Assembly: GCA_003649205.1 (NCBI GenBank)
Contig: QMRC01000013.1
Span: 1-55,434, forward strand
DNA from: Thermoprotei archaeon
Lineage (GTDB): Archaea; Thermoproteota; Thermoprotei; Thermoproteales; B15-G16
Direction of reading: 5' to 3'
DNA: 55,434 nt
Positions 24,698-33,159 of the stretch are shown here, piece after piece. Made by a program: the position numbers and the translations under genes. Under the pieces are notes generated by a model. The model did not search any database. It had not been told where the DNA came from and saw nothing but the letters and a program-made list of their open reading frames with translations. Numbering within the stretch: the stretch's first letter is position 1; the number at the start of each line of letters is the position of its first letter.

Positions 24698-24725
24698 CTA
24701 AGTAGGTTAATATATACCTACTTAG
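24698..24725. promoter_or_regulatory. 10-bp inverted repeat upstream of the transaldolase-like gene
   Basis: CTAAGTAGGT (24698-24707) and ACCTACTTAG (24716-24725) are perfect inverted repeats with an A/T spacer. They lie about 20 bp upstream of the TATA box (24746-24753), the place expected for an archaeal activator or a dimeric regulator. A weaker related pattern (CTACTACTATGTAGGTAG) occurs before iolM, near 23334. Confidence 0.5.
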
Positions 24726-24745
24726 GTTATCAATGGTAGTAATCC

Positions 24746-24753
24746 TTATATAC
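24746..24753 (+). promoter_or_regulatory. TATA box of the transaldolase-like gene
   Basis: TTATATAC, about 50 bp before ATG 24801; GAGGTG at 24785-24790 is the ribosome-binding site, so this message has a leader. Confidence 0.55.
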
Positions 24754-24800
24754 ACACCTCCGAAAACTATAGTGCAGTACATGTGAGGTGTTAATACTCC

Positions 24801-26969
24801 ATGGTAAGTCTTACACTAGACTACATTAGGGAAGTTATTGAGAGATCAAGACCAGAGAAGTTGACGTTACCAGTACCACCACGAACAGATCACGCTGATC
24901 ACATAGTTAAGTCAGCACTTGCTGGTCACACGAAGCTAGCTGCTGATCACATCCTGTACCCAGAGATGGTTGGTAAGCTATATGACGTCATTGGAGCAGC
25001 CATAAGACAGCTGAACCTAGAGTTCGTTGCTGCTAGGATAAGGGATACAGACGGTAAAGAAGAAATCGAAAGAAAGATAGTGGTTAGACATCGATGTTAC
25101 GATGTCTTGCTTGAAATAGCGTTTAATCTATTTGGTATTGAGAGTAGGAAGGTTGGTTTTAGCAGTGATGAGGTAGAGAAATCACTTAGAGCTATCTACA
25201 GCATATTAAAGAGGTGGGAAGAGATTGAGAGGAAGGAATACGGTAGTGCGCTCATTGCTAAAGCAACTATTGAGGAGCAGCTAAGGTCTATGAAGATAGT
25301 GAATAAGGGCAACAGCATGCTCGCATACATGGCGAATGAGGTTGAGAAGCAACTTGATGAGAATAACCTACTTGAGAGCTATCTAAATGCAATGAGAAAG
25401 CAGTTCGAGACTAACATCTACTATGTGGCTACGTTGAAAGGAATGTGTAAGTTCGGTAATGACTATGCACTAGGTCTAAGGTGGTTGAGACATCTAGGCT
25501 ATGTACAGGTATCGACTAATCCGGTACTAGCCGCTAGAGCATACGATGATGACCCAAGACTGTGGGAACTATTCAAGGAACATGCAAGAGATGTACTCGT
25601 TAAGGAGCATCCCGAGTGGTTCAGGGAACCTGAGAAGTACGCTGATGACATAGCTATGGAAGCGACTAGATTCGCACTCATGGATAACTTCCTAGTGTTC
25701 AGACCAGTGTTCTTCTGGTCTAAGTACCACGATGGTCTAGTGAGCTACCAGTTAAATCCATTAATTGCTCACGATGCTGAGAAGAGTGTTGAGGCAGCAC
25801 TAACCTTCTACATGAGGACACAGAAGGACTTGAAGGTATACGATGAGTACCTACTTTGGGGCTACACGACAGTTACTGAGAAGGGTAGACCAAACATAGT
25901 GATTAAGGTAGCTGCTGCATATCCAGCAGCAATAGAGATTGCTGAGAGATTGAACGAGCTAGGTATTGGTCAGAACATTACAGTGAGCTACACAGTAGCT
26001 CAAGAAGTACTAATTGGCGTAGCAGCAATGAGAGGCATGGCTAAGGCAATTAAGGCGGGAATCCTAGTGACACAGACATACGACACTAACATGGGTGGTA
26101 GACTTGAGGATCACCTAAGAGAGACTATAGCAACTGACCTACTGCTAAAGGGCTTAGAGAAAGTTGATGAGAAGAAGAGAGAAGCAATACTTGAGAAGCT
26201 AGCAAAGGCTCTAGGAGTTCCAGAGGACAAGTATGCTGAGTTGACGAAGCTACCACTTAAGGAGAGAATTGAGGTTCTATGCTCAAAGAAGATCCTAGGT
26301 AGGAACCTACTACGTGATGCATTCGTTGAAGCACTACTCGAGACAGGTGCATACGGTGATAAGGAGAGTTTAGTCAAGATGTTAAGTCAGATAGAGAACG
26401 ACCTACACCTATCGGGTACATTCGTCGCCCATAGAGTATACGAGATATTGTTTGCTCCTGGAAATAGAGAGAGGTGGATTGAGTACCTAATGAAGGAGAT
26501 AGGTGTGACGAGAGAGGAAGCTGAAATGGTGGTGGATAGAATTGACCTACTACCAGCATCAAAGAGACATCCAAGCGATACATTACTGACGTTTGCCAGG
26601 AGAAACATGACCAATACAGAGTTCCCCAATCACCAGCTAAAGGTACTACATGAAACTATGAAACCAGGATTCAGATTAGAAGACTACGAGGAGTCAGTGA
26701 TGAAGGAGCTAGATCCAAAGGTCCTAGAGAGACTAATGCAGTACGAAGACTTCGTCAAGGCATATGAAGCATCACCTGAAGTAAATGAACTATTGAAGAA
26801 GGTAGGTATTGAGCTGAAGTACGGTAATAGAGGTCTCAAAGTTGACGAATGGCCAAAGTACGGACCATGTGTAAAGACGATGAAGGAGTTCACTGAAGGA
26901 TACCTCAAGTTTAGAGATAAGTGTGTACAAGTGATTAAGGAGCTAGCTAAGGAACTAGGTACAGCCTAA
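24801..26969 (+). CDS. Large transaldolase-family protein, probable aldolase of the cluster
   Basis: 722 residues, far longer than transaldolase (~220-380). The core is recognisable: VSTNP at 237-241, GLVSYQLNPLIAHDAE (313-328; canonical form VSTEVDPRLAxDxE), Schiff-base lysine Lys369 in NIVIKVAAAYPAA, NITVS at 392-396, and TNMGGRLED at 429-437 carrying the phosphate/carboxylate-binding Arg434. A ~200-residue N-terminal helical extension and a ~280-residue C-terminal extension flank it. Crenarchaea mostly lack a classical pentose-phosphate pathway, so a transaldolase role is unlikely. Next to keto-uronate-forming enzymes it may cleave D-fructuronate or D-tagaturonate. The reaction is inference; the fold call is moderately strong. 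Confidence 0.7.
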   Translation: MVSLTLDYIREVIERSRPEKLTLPVPPRTDHADHIVKSALAGHTKLAADHILYPEMVGKLYDVIGAAIRQLNLEFVAARIRDTDGKEEIERKIVVRHRCYDVLLEIAFNLFGIESRKVGFSSDEVEKSLRAIYSILKRWEEIERKEYGSALIAKATIEEQLRSMKIVNKGNSMLAYMANEVEKQLDENNLLESYLNAMRKQFETNIYYVATLKGMCKFGNDYALGLRWLRHLGYVQVSTNPVLAARAYDDDPRLWELFKEHARDVLVKEHPEWFREPEKYADDIAMEATRFALMDNFLVFRPVFFWSKYHDGLVSYQLNPLIAHDAEKSVEAALTFYMRTQKDLKVYDEYLLWGYTTVTEKGRPNIVIKVAAAYPAAIEIAERLNELGIGQNITVSYTVAQEVLIGVAAMRGMAKAIKAGILVTQTYDTNMGGRLEDHLRETIATDLLLKGLEKVDEKKREAILEKLAKALGVPEDKYAELTKLPLKERIEVLCSKKILGRNLLRDAFVEALLETGAYGDKESLVKMLSQIENDLHLSGTFVAHRVYEILFAPGNRERWIEYLMKEIGVTREEAEMVVDRIDLLPASKRHPSDTLLTFARRNMTNTEFPNHQLKVLHETMKPGFRLEDYEESVMKELDPKVLERLMQYEDFVKAYEASPEVNELLKKVGIELKYGNRGLKVDEWPKYGPCVKTMKEFTEGYLKFRDKCVQVIKELAKELGTA

Positions 26970-27104
26970 TCCTCTACCCCTAACTCTTTTCTCAATACAT
27001 AGATCTAATCACCTATGTTGAACTCATTTGGTATATAGTGTATATGGGGTACCTACAGGTAAACTTATATCTTTATGATCTCCATTTAACTTATCGGTGA
27101 TTTC
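26970..27104. promoter_or_regulatory. Promoter region of the 2-hydroxyacid dehydrogenase gene
   Basis: Contains a CTTATATC TATA box (27064-27071) preceded by TACCTACAGGTA, an imperfect palindrome sharing the ACCTAC half-site seen at 24716. GGTGAT directly before ATG 27105 is the ribosome-binding site. Confidence 0.45.
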
Positions 27105-28118
27105 ATGCAGAAACCGAAACTATACGTGACTAGGGAAATATTTGAAGACATACTCAAGAAACTCGAACAGTACTACGAAATTGAGGTATGGGACAAGTAC
27201 TACCCACCACCATACGAAGTACTCCTAGAGAAAGCTAAGCAAGCAGATGCACTACTTACAATGCTCACAGATAGGATAGATGCAAATCTCCTACAGCAAG
27301 CAAAGAAGTTAAGAATTGTAGCTCAGATGGCTGTTGGATTTGATAACATAGACATCAATACAGCAACAAAACTAGGTGTGTATGTGACGAATACACCTGG
27401 AGTACTAACAGAGGCTGTTGCTGAGTTAACTTGGGCTCTCATACTAGCTGTTGCTAGGAGGATTGTCGAAGCAGATCACTTCGTTAGGTGGGGTGAATGG
27501 TCAAGGACAAAGACAGGCTGGCACCCACTAATGATGCTTGGTGCTGAGCTTAAGGGTAAGGTACTTGGAATCATAGGACTAGGTAGGATAGGTTCAAGAG
27601 TTGCTGAGATAGCAGTTAAAGGTTTTGGCATGAAGGTAATTTACTACGATGTCGTCCGTAGGGAAGACCTAGAGAAGCAACTTGGTATTGAGTATAGAGA
27701 CCTCGATACATTACTACAGGAAGCAGACATCGTATCAATACACGTACCTCTGACAAAGGAGACGTACCACATGATCAATGAGGAGAAGCTGAGGAAGATG
27801 AAGAAGGGTGCAATACTCATAAATACAGCTAGAGGCAAGGTCGTTGATACGGAAGCACTGATAAAGGCTCTAAGAGAGGGTTGGATTGCAGGAGCAGGTC
27901 TAGATGTATTCGAAGAGGAACCACTACCGCCACATCATCCACTAACAGCATTCAAGAACGTGGTACTCGTACCACACATAGGTAGTGCCACGTACGAAAC
28001 AAGACATGCTATGGCAGAGCTAGTGGCTGAAAACCTAATAGCATTTTATGAAGGTAGAGTACCACCAACGCTAGTGAATAAGGATGTAGTTAAGGTCAGA
28101 CCACCAGGCTTCAAGTAA
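27105..28118 (+). CDS. D-2-hydroxyacid dehydrogenase (glyoxylate/hydroxypyruvate reductase-like)
   Basis: 337 residues, D-isomer-specific 2-hydroxyacid dehydrogenase of the archaeal GyaR type. NAD(P) motif GLGRIG (158-163). Catalytic Arg243 (NTARGKVVD), Glu272 (LDVFEEEP) and His291 (VPHIGSAT). Such enzymes reduce glyoxylate or hydroxypyruvate to glycolate or D-glycerate. Following the transaldolase-like gene on the same strand with its own promoter, it would fit the last reductive step of a C6-to-two-C3 route. Substrate not determinable from sequence. Confidence 0.85.
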   Translation: MQKPKLYVTREIFEDILKKLEQYYEIEVWDKYYPPPYEVLLEKAKQADALLTMLTDRIDANLLQQAKKLRIVAQMAVGFDNIDINTATKLGVYVTNTPGVLTEAVAELTWALILAVARRIVEADHFVRWGEWSRTKTGWHPLMMLGAELKGKVLGIIGLGRIGSRVAEIAVKGFGMKVIYYDVVRREDLEKQLGIEYRDLDTLLQEADIVSIHVPLTKETYHMINEEKLRKMKKGAILINTARGKVVDTEALIKALREGWIAGAGLDVFEEEPLPPHHPLTAFKNVVLVPHIGSATYETRHAMAELVAENLIAFYEGRVPPTLVNKDVVKVRPPGFK

Positions 28119-28189
28119 GGTACTGACAAATCCCTTCTCACTCTACCTCCTTTTAAGAACAAGACTCTCTTCTCTAGGATTAAACCTAG

Positions 28190-28918
28190 GTGATGGATGT
28201 GTTGATCGAGGTGCTTGCTAATAAGTACTCGTATGTAATCTACGTGGATAGGTATGCTGATGAATTTAGGAAATACCTACCATTTCGCTCACGTGCTCAC
28301 GTATGGAAAGAGGAGGTGTACTTCGAGACACCTATCGTATTGGGTAATAGAGCAGATACCTACTTGATAGAACTTGGTGAGGTCTACTACTGGCCTCCTG
28401 GTAAAGCTCTTTGTCTCTTCTATGGATTCTCAGAACCGTATACACCAGTCCTCCGTATTGGGTACATAGTAGGTCCTCTTCACTACCTTCGTGAGGTAAG
28501 TGAGGGTACTGAGCTAGAGGTGCGAGAACACAGTATCGATTCTAGGTTCAGCAGATATGTGGAGGTGCTTAAGGAGCTTGGATACTACGTTGCTACACCA
28601 ATTATCGATGGAGCGACTACAGTAGTTGCTTCAAAGGGACTTGGATTCAATAGGGTAGCATTCACCCTGTATATTGAGGAGTACGGTATTCACATTGAGT
28701 CTGAACCGCTCTTCAGATATGAGCAGAACTTGAGCACCATTAAGCTACTGCGCATGTTAAAGAACTCTGTTAAGGCGTTATCAAGGTATACACGTATTGA
28801 TCTAGATGAGATGGGTAATGTGTGCATTACCGCTGTTGCAGAGAGTGCTGATCAGTTGAACACTGTTATTAGGGAATTTGAGAAAATTTGGTCCTTCGTT
28901 GGTTCAGTTCTAAGCTGA
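28190..28918 (+). CDS. Protein with N-terminal cyclophilin-like domain
   Basis: 242 residues. The first ~120 (HVWKEEVYFETPI, then LGEVYYWPPGKALCLFYGFS and LRIGYIVGPL) match the small archaeal/bacterial cyclophilin-like fold (DUF369 type). The rest is an uncharacterised mixed alpha/beta region. Peptidyl-prolyl isomerase activity has not been shown for this group to my knowledge. GTG 28190 or ATG 28193 are both possible; CTTTTAAG near 28150 is a likely TATA box, so the mRNA is near-leaderless. Confidence 0.6.
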   Translation: MMDVLIEVLANKYSYVIYVDRYADEFRKYLPFRSRAHVWKEEVYFETPIVLGNRADTYLIELGEVYYWPPGKALCLFYGFSEPYTPVLRIGYIVGPLHYLREVSEGTELEVREHSIDSRFSRYVEVLKELGYYVATPIIDGATTVVASKGLGFNRVAFTLYIEEYGIHIESEPLFRYEQNLSTIKLLRMLKNSVKALSRYTRIDLDEMGNVCITAVAESADQLNTVIREFEKIWSFVGSVLS

Positions 28919-28990
28919 GTACTTCACTACTAGATCACGTATATACTCGTGAATACCACAATTAAACCTTATATAAGGCATCTTGCGCTG

Positions 28991-29089
28991 TTGAATACTT
29001 AAGTTACTTTACGGAGAAACCCTTATATCTTATAGTGATGTCATCTCAGCAATAAGTGATGAGAGTATTCAGGATCTGAATACTTAACT
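28991..29089 (+). promoter_or_regulatory. Repeated TGAATACTTAA motif and 9-bp inverted repeat before the antiporter
   Basis: TTGAATACTTAAGTTAC at 28991-29007 and CTGAATACTTAACTTCAC at 29076-29093 are near copies 85 bp apart. The second copy also forms a perfect 9-bp inverted repeat, AGTATTCAG/CTGAATACT (29064-29072 with 29076-29084). The TATA box TTATATCT (29023-29030) lies between the copies. This looks like two sites for one regulator, or an mRNA leader hairpin. Confidence 0.5.
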
Positions 29090-29109
29090 TCACCTGAGGT
29101 GGAGTCGAA

Positions 29110-30345
29110 TTGGTTAATATATCTCCGTTTGCTGTGTTTATTCGCGATCTCGCTATTATACTGATCGTAGGCAAGTTATTTGAGGAGTTATTCTCCCTAA
29201 TTGACTATCCGCCTGTTCTAGGTGATATTCTTGCTGGTATAATCATTGGTCCTACAGTCTTGGGGCTTGTCCAACCAAATGAAATTACGGAGCATGTTGC
29301 TTGGTTTGGAGTTGCTGTCTTGCTGTTTCTGGCTGGTTTAGAGACTAGATTTTCAGAGTTTAGACACTACTTTACCCCCATGTCCACCATAGCTGTTCTC
29401 GGTGTCATTGTTTCCTTTGCTCTTGGGTACGCTGTTGGTAGTATCCTAAGCTATGACGCTACTACATGTCTAATACTTGGTGCTCTATTAGTTGCTACCA
29501 GTGTCAGCATTACGGTTAAGACCATGATAGAGTTGAAGGTGTTGAATACTCCTGAGGGTATGTCTATCCTCGGTGCTGCTGTTCTCGATGACATCCTTGG
29601 TCTCCTAGTACTAACGCTTGTTCTTCAAATAGTTCATGGTCGTGGTATTTGTTTGCTCGAGATTGCGGTAACTATGGTACTTGCTCTCTTGTTCTGGTTT
29701 ACTATCGTATTTCTTGGTCATAGATGCTCAAGGCATATCCACAGATTCCTATCTTTTTTCAAAGTTGAGGATTCTAGGTATGTAATTGTTCTTGCTCTCA
29801 TGCTGTTAGTGGCGCACTCCTCTGAGTATGTTAGACTAGCACCAATAGTCGGTGCATACGCTTTTGGTCTTGCCTTATCTGAGATGCCTGCAGTCTCTAG
29901 GTACCATGATAGATTAGCTATTATAGCAAATACCTTTGCTACAGTATTCTTCGTATATGCTACGGCATCCCTCGACTTTAAAGAGGCTATGAGGTTTGAG
30001 TACATACTGCTCTACGTACTCGTCCTCACCTCAGGTATAATTAGTAAGGTGATCGGTTGTGGTATTGGTGCTATTGTAGCTGGCTTCGATGCTGTACGTG
30101 CTCTAAGAGTTGGTGTAGGTATGATGCCTAGAGGAGAAGTATGTCTGACTATAGCTACCTTGGGCTTAGCTCTGGATTTCATACCACTCGAGGTATATCT
30201 CTCTGCTATTGTCTTGATCTACGTATCAACTCTCTTGACACCACCCATGTTGAAGTTACTTTACTCACCACGAATAGTTAACGCAATTCAGATACTTAGC
30301 ACAAGAATTAAGCGATACATTAGAGGACGTGTTCGATCTACATAG
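29110..30345 (+). CDS. Na+/H+ antiporter, CPA2 (KefB/NapA-like) family
   Basis: 411 residues with about twelve hydrophobic segments. GDILAGIIIGPTVLGL near the N-terminus and AVLDDILGLLVL around residue 160 (the ion-binding double Asp) are hallmarks of the CPA2 exchanger core. It would exchange Na+ or K+ for H+ across the cytoplasmic membrane. There is no C-terminal TrkA/RCK domain, only a short basic tail. TTG start supported by GAGGTGGA about 9 nt upstream. Its leader contains the repeat pair described above. Converges with the TGT-like gene, overlapping by 8 bp. Confidence 0.88.
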   Translation: MVNISPFAVFIRDLAIILIVGKLFEELFSLIDYPPVLGDILAGIIIGPTVLGLVQPNEITEHVAWFGVAVLLFLAGLETRFSEFRHYFTPMSTIAVLGVIVSFALGYAVGSILSYDATTCLILGALLVATSVSITVKTMIELKVLNTPEGMSILGAAVLDDILGLLVLTLVLQIVHGRGICLLEIAVTMVLALLFWFTIVFLGHRCSRHIHRFLSFFKVEDSRYVIVLALMLLVAHSSEYVRLAPIVGAYAFGLALSEMPAVSRYHDRLAIIANTFATVFFVYATASLDFKEAMRFEYILLYVLVLTSGIISKVIGCGIGAIVAGFDAVRALRVGVGMMPRGEVCLTIATLGLALDFIPLEVYLSAIVLIYVSTLLTPPMLKLLYSPRIVNAIQILSTRIKRYIRGRVRST

Positions 30346-31378
30346 TCTCCAGTAATCTAGTTGACATAACCTCAATTACCCTCTCAACCTCCTCTCTAGG
30401 TACTTCACGAATTCTCATAGCTATCCTCAGCAACTTTCGAAATGGTGAAGATAGAGGGTACTGTGATACCGCGTATATCAGTACCCAAGCATTGATCAGT
30501 GCTCTACCCTCAAATGTTGTTAACAGCGAATCTACCTCACTTAGTAATGGAAATCCCGTTATGCGAAGTGTATTGATTAACTCACTGAGCTCATCGTGAC
30601 TCATCCTCCTCCTACCGAATCTTATGACTCTATTAGTAACGTGCCTCTCACCAATACCCGGTACGATAACCTTACCGTAAGCAGCCTTAACTCTCCACGT
30701 TGAGCTATCTGTTGAATCTATGTTGAGTACCGACAGTATTGGTACTACTGTTGGTGAACCTATACCGAGTACATGAATTCTAGACCTTGAGAAGTAGTCT
30801 CGAAACAGTTTAAGTACGTAAATGCTATATTCTCTACTCCGTCTAATTCCTCTAGATATCAGTACATAGGGTACAAGTCCACCAATAGCAATTTTCTCAC
30901 AGTTCTCGTATAGTTTGACCTGTGTCTTAATTAGGTCTAAACTTCGCTGTATGTGTAGTACAGGTACTACCTTGTCTCTACCTAGGTACTCCATAAGGAA
31001 GATGTAGTTTCTATGTGTTGCTACTACCTTCTTCTTAGCTTCATCAATTGTGTCGTAAGGTGTTGGTGGGTAGTCTAGGTTCACGAAGTAATCGACATCT
31101 CTTAACACCCTATACACTCTAGCTATCTCATTTACTGTGATGGAGATTCCATGTCTCATGAACTGAAAGCCACCACTGTCAACCCATATCTCAACATCAT
31201 CAGTAACCTCGAGGTATTTCCTAACTCCTCCAACCTCCCTTATCTTCTCCAGTATGCTTGGTGACCTATAGAGTTGAAATGCATTAATAACAATTCCTGG
31301 AACTCTGAAGTGTAGCCATGGCTTTGGTTTTGCTGGGAGAGGTGTACCTAGGAGTATCCTGATGCTATGGTGGTTCAT
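30338..31378 (-). CDS. tRNA-guanine transglycosylase-like protein (TGT/DpdA-like)
   Basis: 346 residues, TGT superfamily TIM barrel. The base-binding DSGGFQ is at 67-72, NLDYPPTP at about 100-107, GGLVP at 166-170, and GIGSPTVVPILSVLNIDSTD (205-224) leads into SSTW, where the nucleophilic Asp is expected (Asp221/Asp224). It lacks the C-terminal PUA region of archaeosine TGT, and the DSTDSSTW block resembles the DpdA group, which puts 7-deazaguanine into DNA, more than canonical ArcTGT. Whether the target is tRNA or DNA is open. Followed upstream by PP-loop and Thg1-like genes on the same strand. Confidence 0.75.
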   Translation of the reverse strand: MNHHSIRILLGTPLPAKPKPWLHFRVPGIVINAFQLYRSPSILEKIREVGGVRKYLEVTDDVEIWVDSGGFQFMRHGISITVNEIARVYRVLRDVDYFVNLDYPPTPYDTIDEAKKKVVATHRNYIFLMEYLGRDKVVPVLHIQRSLDLIKTQVKLYENCEKIAIGGLVPYVLISRGIRRSREYSIYVLKLFRDYFSRSRIHVLGIGSPTVVPILSVLNIDSTDSSTWRVKAAYGKVIVPGIGERHVTNRVIRFGRRRMSHDELSELINTLRITGFPLLSEVDSLLTTFEGRALINAWVLIYAVSQYPLSSPFRKLLRIAMRIREVPREEVERVIEVMSTRLLETM

Positions 31379-31451
31379 CGAGTATCTTTTCTTGTCGAGA
31401 AATTTTATCAGTCCTACCTCCTGAAGTAGGGGTATTACAGTAACTTCACTA

Positions 31452-32267
31452 CTAAAGTAGGTATGTGTGGAAGTCCTTGCTAGTGACGTAACTACGTAAC
31501 TGCTGCATATCTATGCACTTACTGATTAAGGACATGAGGTCGCGATAGGTAGTACCTCTAGCAAGTACCTTAATTACTTCAGCTAACTTCCTCTTTGGTC
31601 TTAATGCACTGAACGTACATCTTGGCGTAACTGAGAACCTCATCACCTTTGTGGCTATGTACTCAGTAACGTCCTCACCCAGTACTAGAAGTGGGTGAAT
31701 TACAGTAACACCGTCACGTGCTCTGTACTTAGGTAGAAACCTAGAAAGAACCTCGACTCCCCTCTCAATGTTAAGTGCTCTCTCTAGGTGAAAATTTGTG
31801 AGGAAAAGCAACTCAATAAGGTACGCTATGAGGTCCCAAAGCGTATGTGCTGTAGCTACTTTCCTAAATCCTCTCTCAATGACGAATTCTTTAATGGTTT
31901 CTCTCCGAACTAACTTACATACTTCACAAGGTTTCTCAGATTTAGCGAGAACGTAATCATCTTGTTCAGGAACTACTACATTTAAGTCTGGAATTACCTT
32001 CCTGAGGTAGTTCAGGAATTCATTGCTGAATCTATGTCTTGGGTAGGTTACGAGTAGAGGGATCAGTGATATCCCCATTTCCTTCCTTAGCTCATGTAGT
32101 AGGTAGTACATAGCTATCGAGTCCTTACCAAAGGAGATACACACAACAACTTCGTCGTTAGGTTCAAGAAGTTCATTTTCATAACAGAAATCCCTAATGA
32201 GATCAACTACAGCATGGAGATCAGTGATATTGTGCATGCACGCTGCTGCACCCTCTACTAGCGTCAT
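31452..32267 (-). CDS. PP-loop ATPase (tRNA-thiolase/TilS-like superfamily)
   Basis: 271 residues. The P-loop variant CISFGKDSIAMYYL is at 43-56, and a redox-type CEVC pair (Cys114, Cys117) is followed by KVATAHTLWD, which replaces the usual TGHN. This layout resembles the TtcA/TtuA enzymes, which adenylate and thiolate tRNA bases, but the motifs are divergent and PAPS-reductase-like SFGKDS also fits. Located between TGT-like and Thg1-like genes on the same strand, so a nucleic-acid modification role is plausible. Confidence 0.72.
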   Translation of the reverse strand: MTLVEGAAACMHNITDLHAVVDLIRDFCYENELLEPNDEVVVCISFGKDSIAMYYLLHELRKEMGISLIPLLVTYPRHRFSNEFLNYLRKVIPDLNVVVPEQDDYVLAKSEKPCEVCKLVRRETIKEFVIERGFRKVATAHTLWDLIAYLIELLFLTNFHLERALNIERGVEVLSRFLPKYRARDGVTVIHPLLVLGEDVTEYIATKVMRFSVTPRCTFSALRPKRKLAEVIKVLARGTTYRDLMSLISKCIDMQQLRSYVTSKDFHTYLL

Positions 32268-32306
32268 AACCTAGCTACCGCTACATTCGTAGAATATATA
32301 CTTAAC

Positions 32307-33098
32307 TCATGACCTCTCCCGCCCATTGCAGTACTCAGCATATATTTGCTCCACTAGCCTCCTACCTTCAGTAGATGAGAATAGTGGTACATTCCACTCA
32401 ACATAAGTAACTCTCCTAGTAACCTCGACTTCAGTACCTGTTAAGGGATTTCGACTAATCTTAGTTACCTTCTTCTTAAAGATAAGGACCCCACGTCTCT
32501 GCCATGTAGGGATTGCATCTACTGAACCAAATTCACTACAAATTAAGTTAAGTAGGTACTCACTACCTTTACCACTTAACTCCTTCGAGATCTCTCTCGG
32601 TGTGAATCCCCTCTTAAGTAGGATTGTTTGTGCATAGGAATTTAGGAAGTTTCTCCAACAATCGCTTTGTCTCCAAATCAAGTAGTTCACTATGTCATTG
32701 AAGTCACTAAGTAATACAACCCTCGCATCAAATGCGGCAATAACATCCCTCCCAAATAACTTCGATAGCTCGACACTCGTTCTAGCAGATACTATTGAAG
32801 GTAGTATCGATACTAGCTTCTCATACCTTCTACTAAATGAAGTATCTGATGTGAATACGATATTTAGCTCATCTGAGAACACGTAAATGAGCAGTGGATT
32901 AAAACCTGCTTCATAAATCTCCATCCCTGCCCTTACTAGCACCTTAATCAATCGCTCATCATACGGTCTTTCTAATCTCAACTCAGTACATAGCCTATGG
33001 AAGTTCCTACCATCACACCTTATGACGAATGGTATTGTTGGTGGTATCCTCAGGTTACTAAAGAATTCATGCTCTTTATACTCTCTAAGAACGCTCAT
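32307..33098 (-). CDS. Thg1-like 3'-5' nucleotidyltransferase
   Basis: 263 residues. Thg1 and archaeal Thg1-like proteins add nucleotides in the reverse (3'-5') direction to tRNA 5' ends, for His-tRNA maturation or 5'-end repair. RCDGRNFHRL (Asp29) and YVFSDELNIVF (Asp76, Glu77) provide the two-metal site. IPFVIRCDGRNFH is the family's N-terminal block. First gene of a three-gene minus-strand run with the PP-loop and TGT-like genes. ATG start at 33098. Confidence 0.88.
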   Translation of the reverse strand: MSVLREYKEHEFFSNLRIPPTIPFVIRCDGRNFHRLCTELRLERPYDERLIKVLVRAGMEIYEAGFNPLLIYVFSDELNIVFTSDTSFSRRYEKLVSILPSIVSARTSVELSKLFGRDVIAAFDARVVLLSDFNDIVNYLIWRQSDCWRNFLNSYAQTILLKRGFTPREISKELSGKGSEYLLNLICSEFGSVDAIPTWQRRGVLIFKKKVTKISRNPLTGTEVEVTRRVTYVEWNVPLFSSTEGRRLVEQIYAEYCNGRERS

Positions 33099-33159
33099 CG
33101 AGTAAACCTCTGTGAAACTAACTTAATACCCTAAGTACGTTCAGTAATTAGGTGGTTCC

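Noticed and set aside
24801..26969. Identification as a classical transaldolase of the pentose-phosphate pathway
   Set aside because: The length, divergent motifs and neighbours do not fit; no transketolase or ribose-phosphate genes are nearby.
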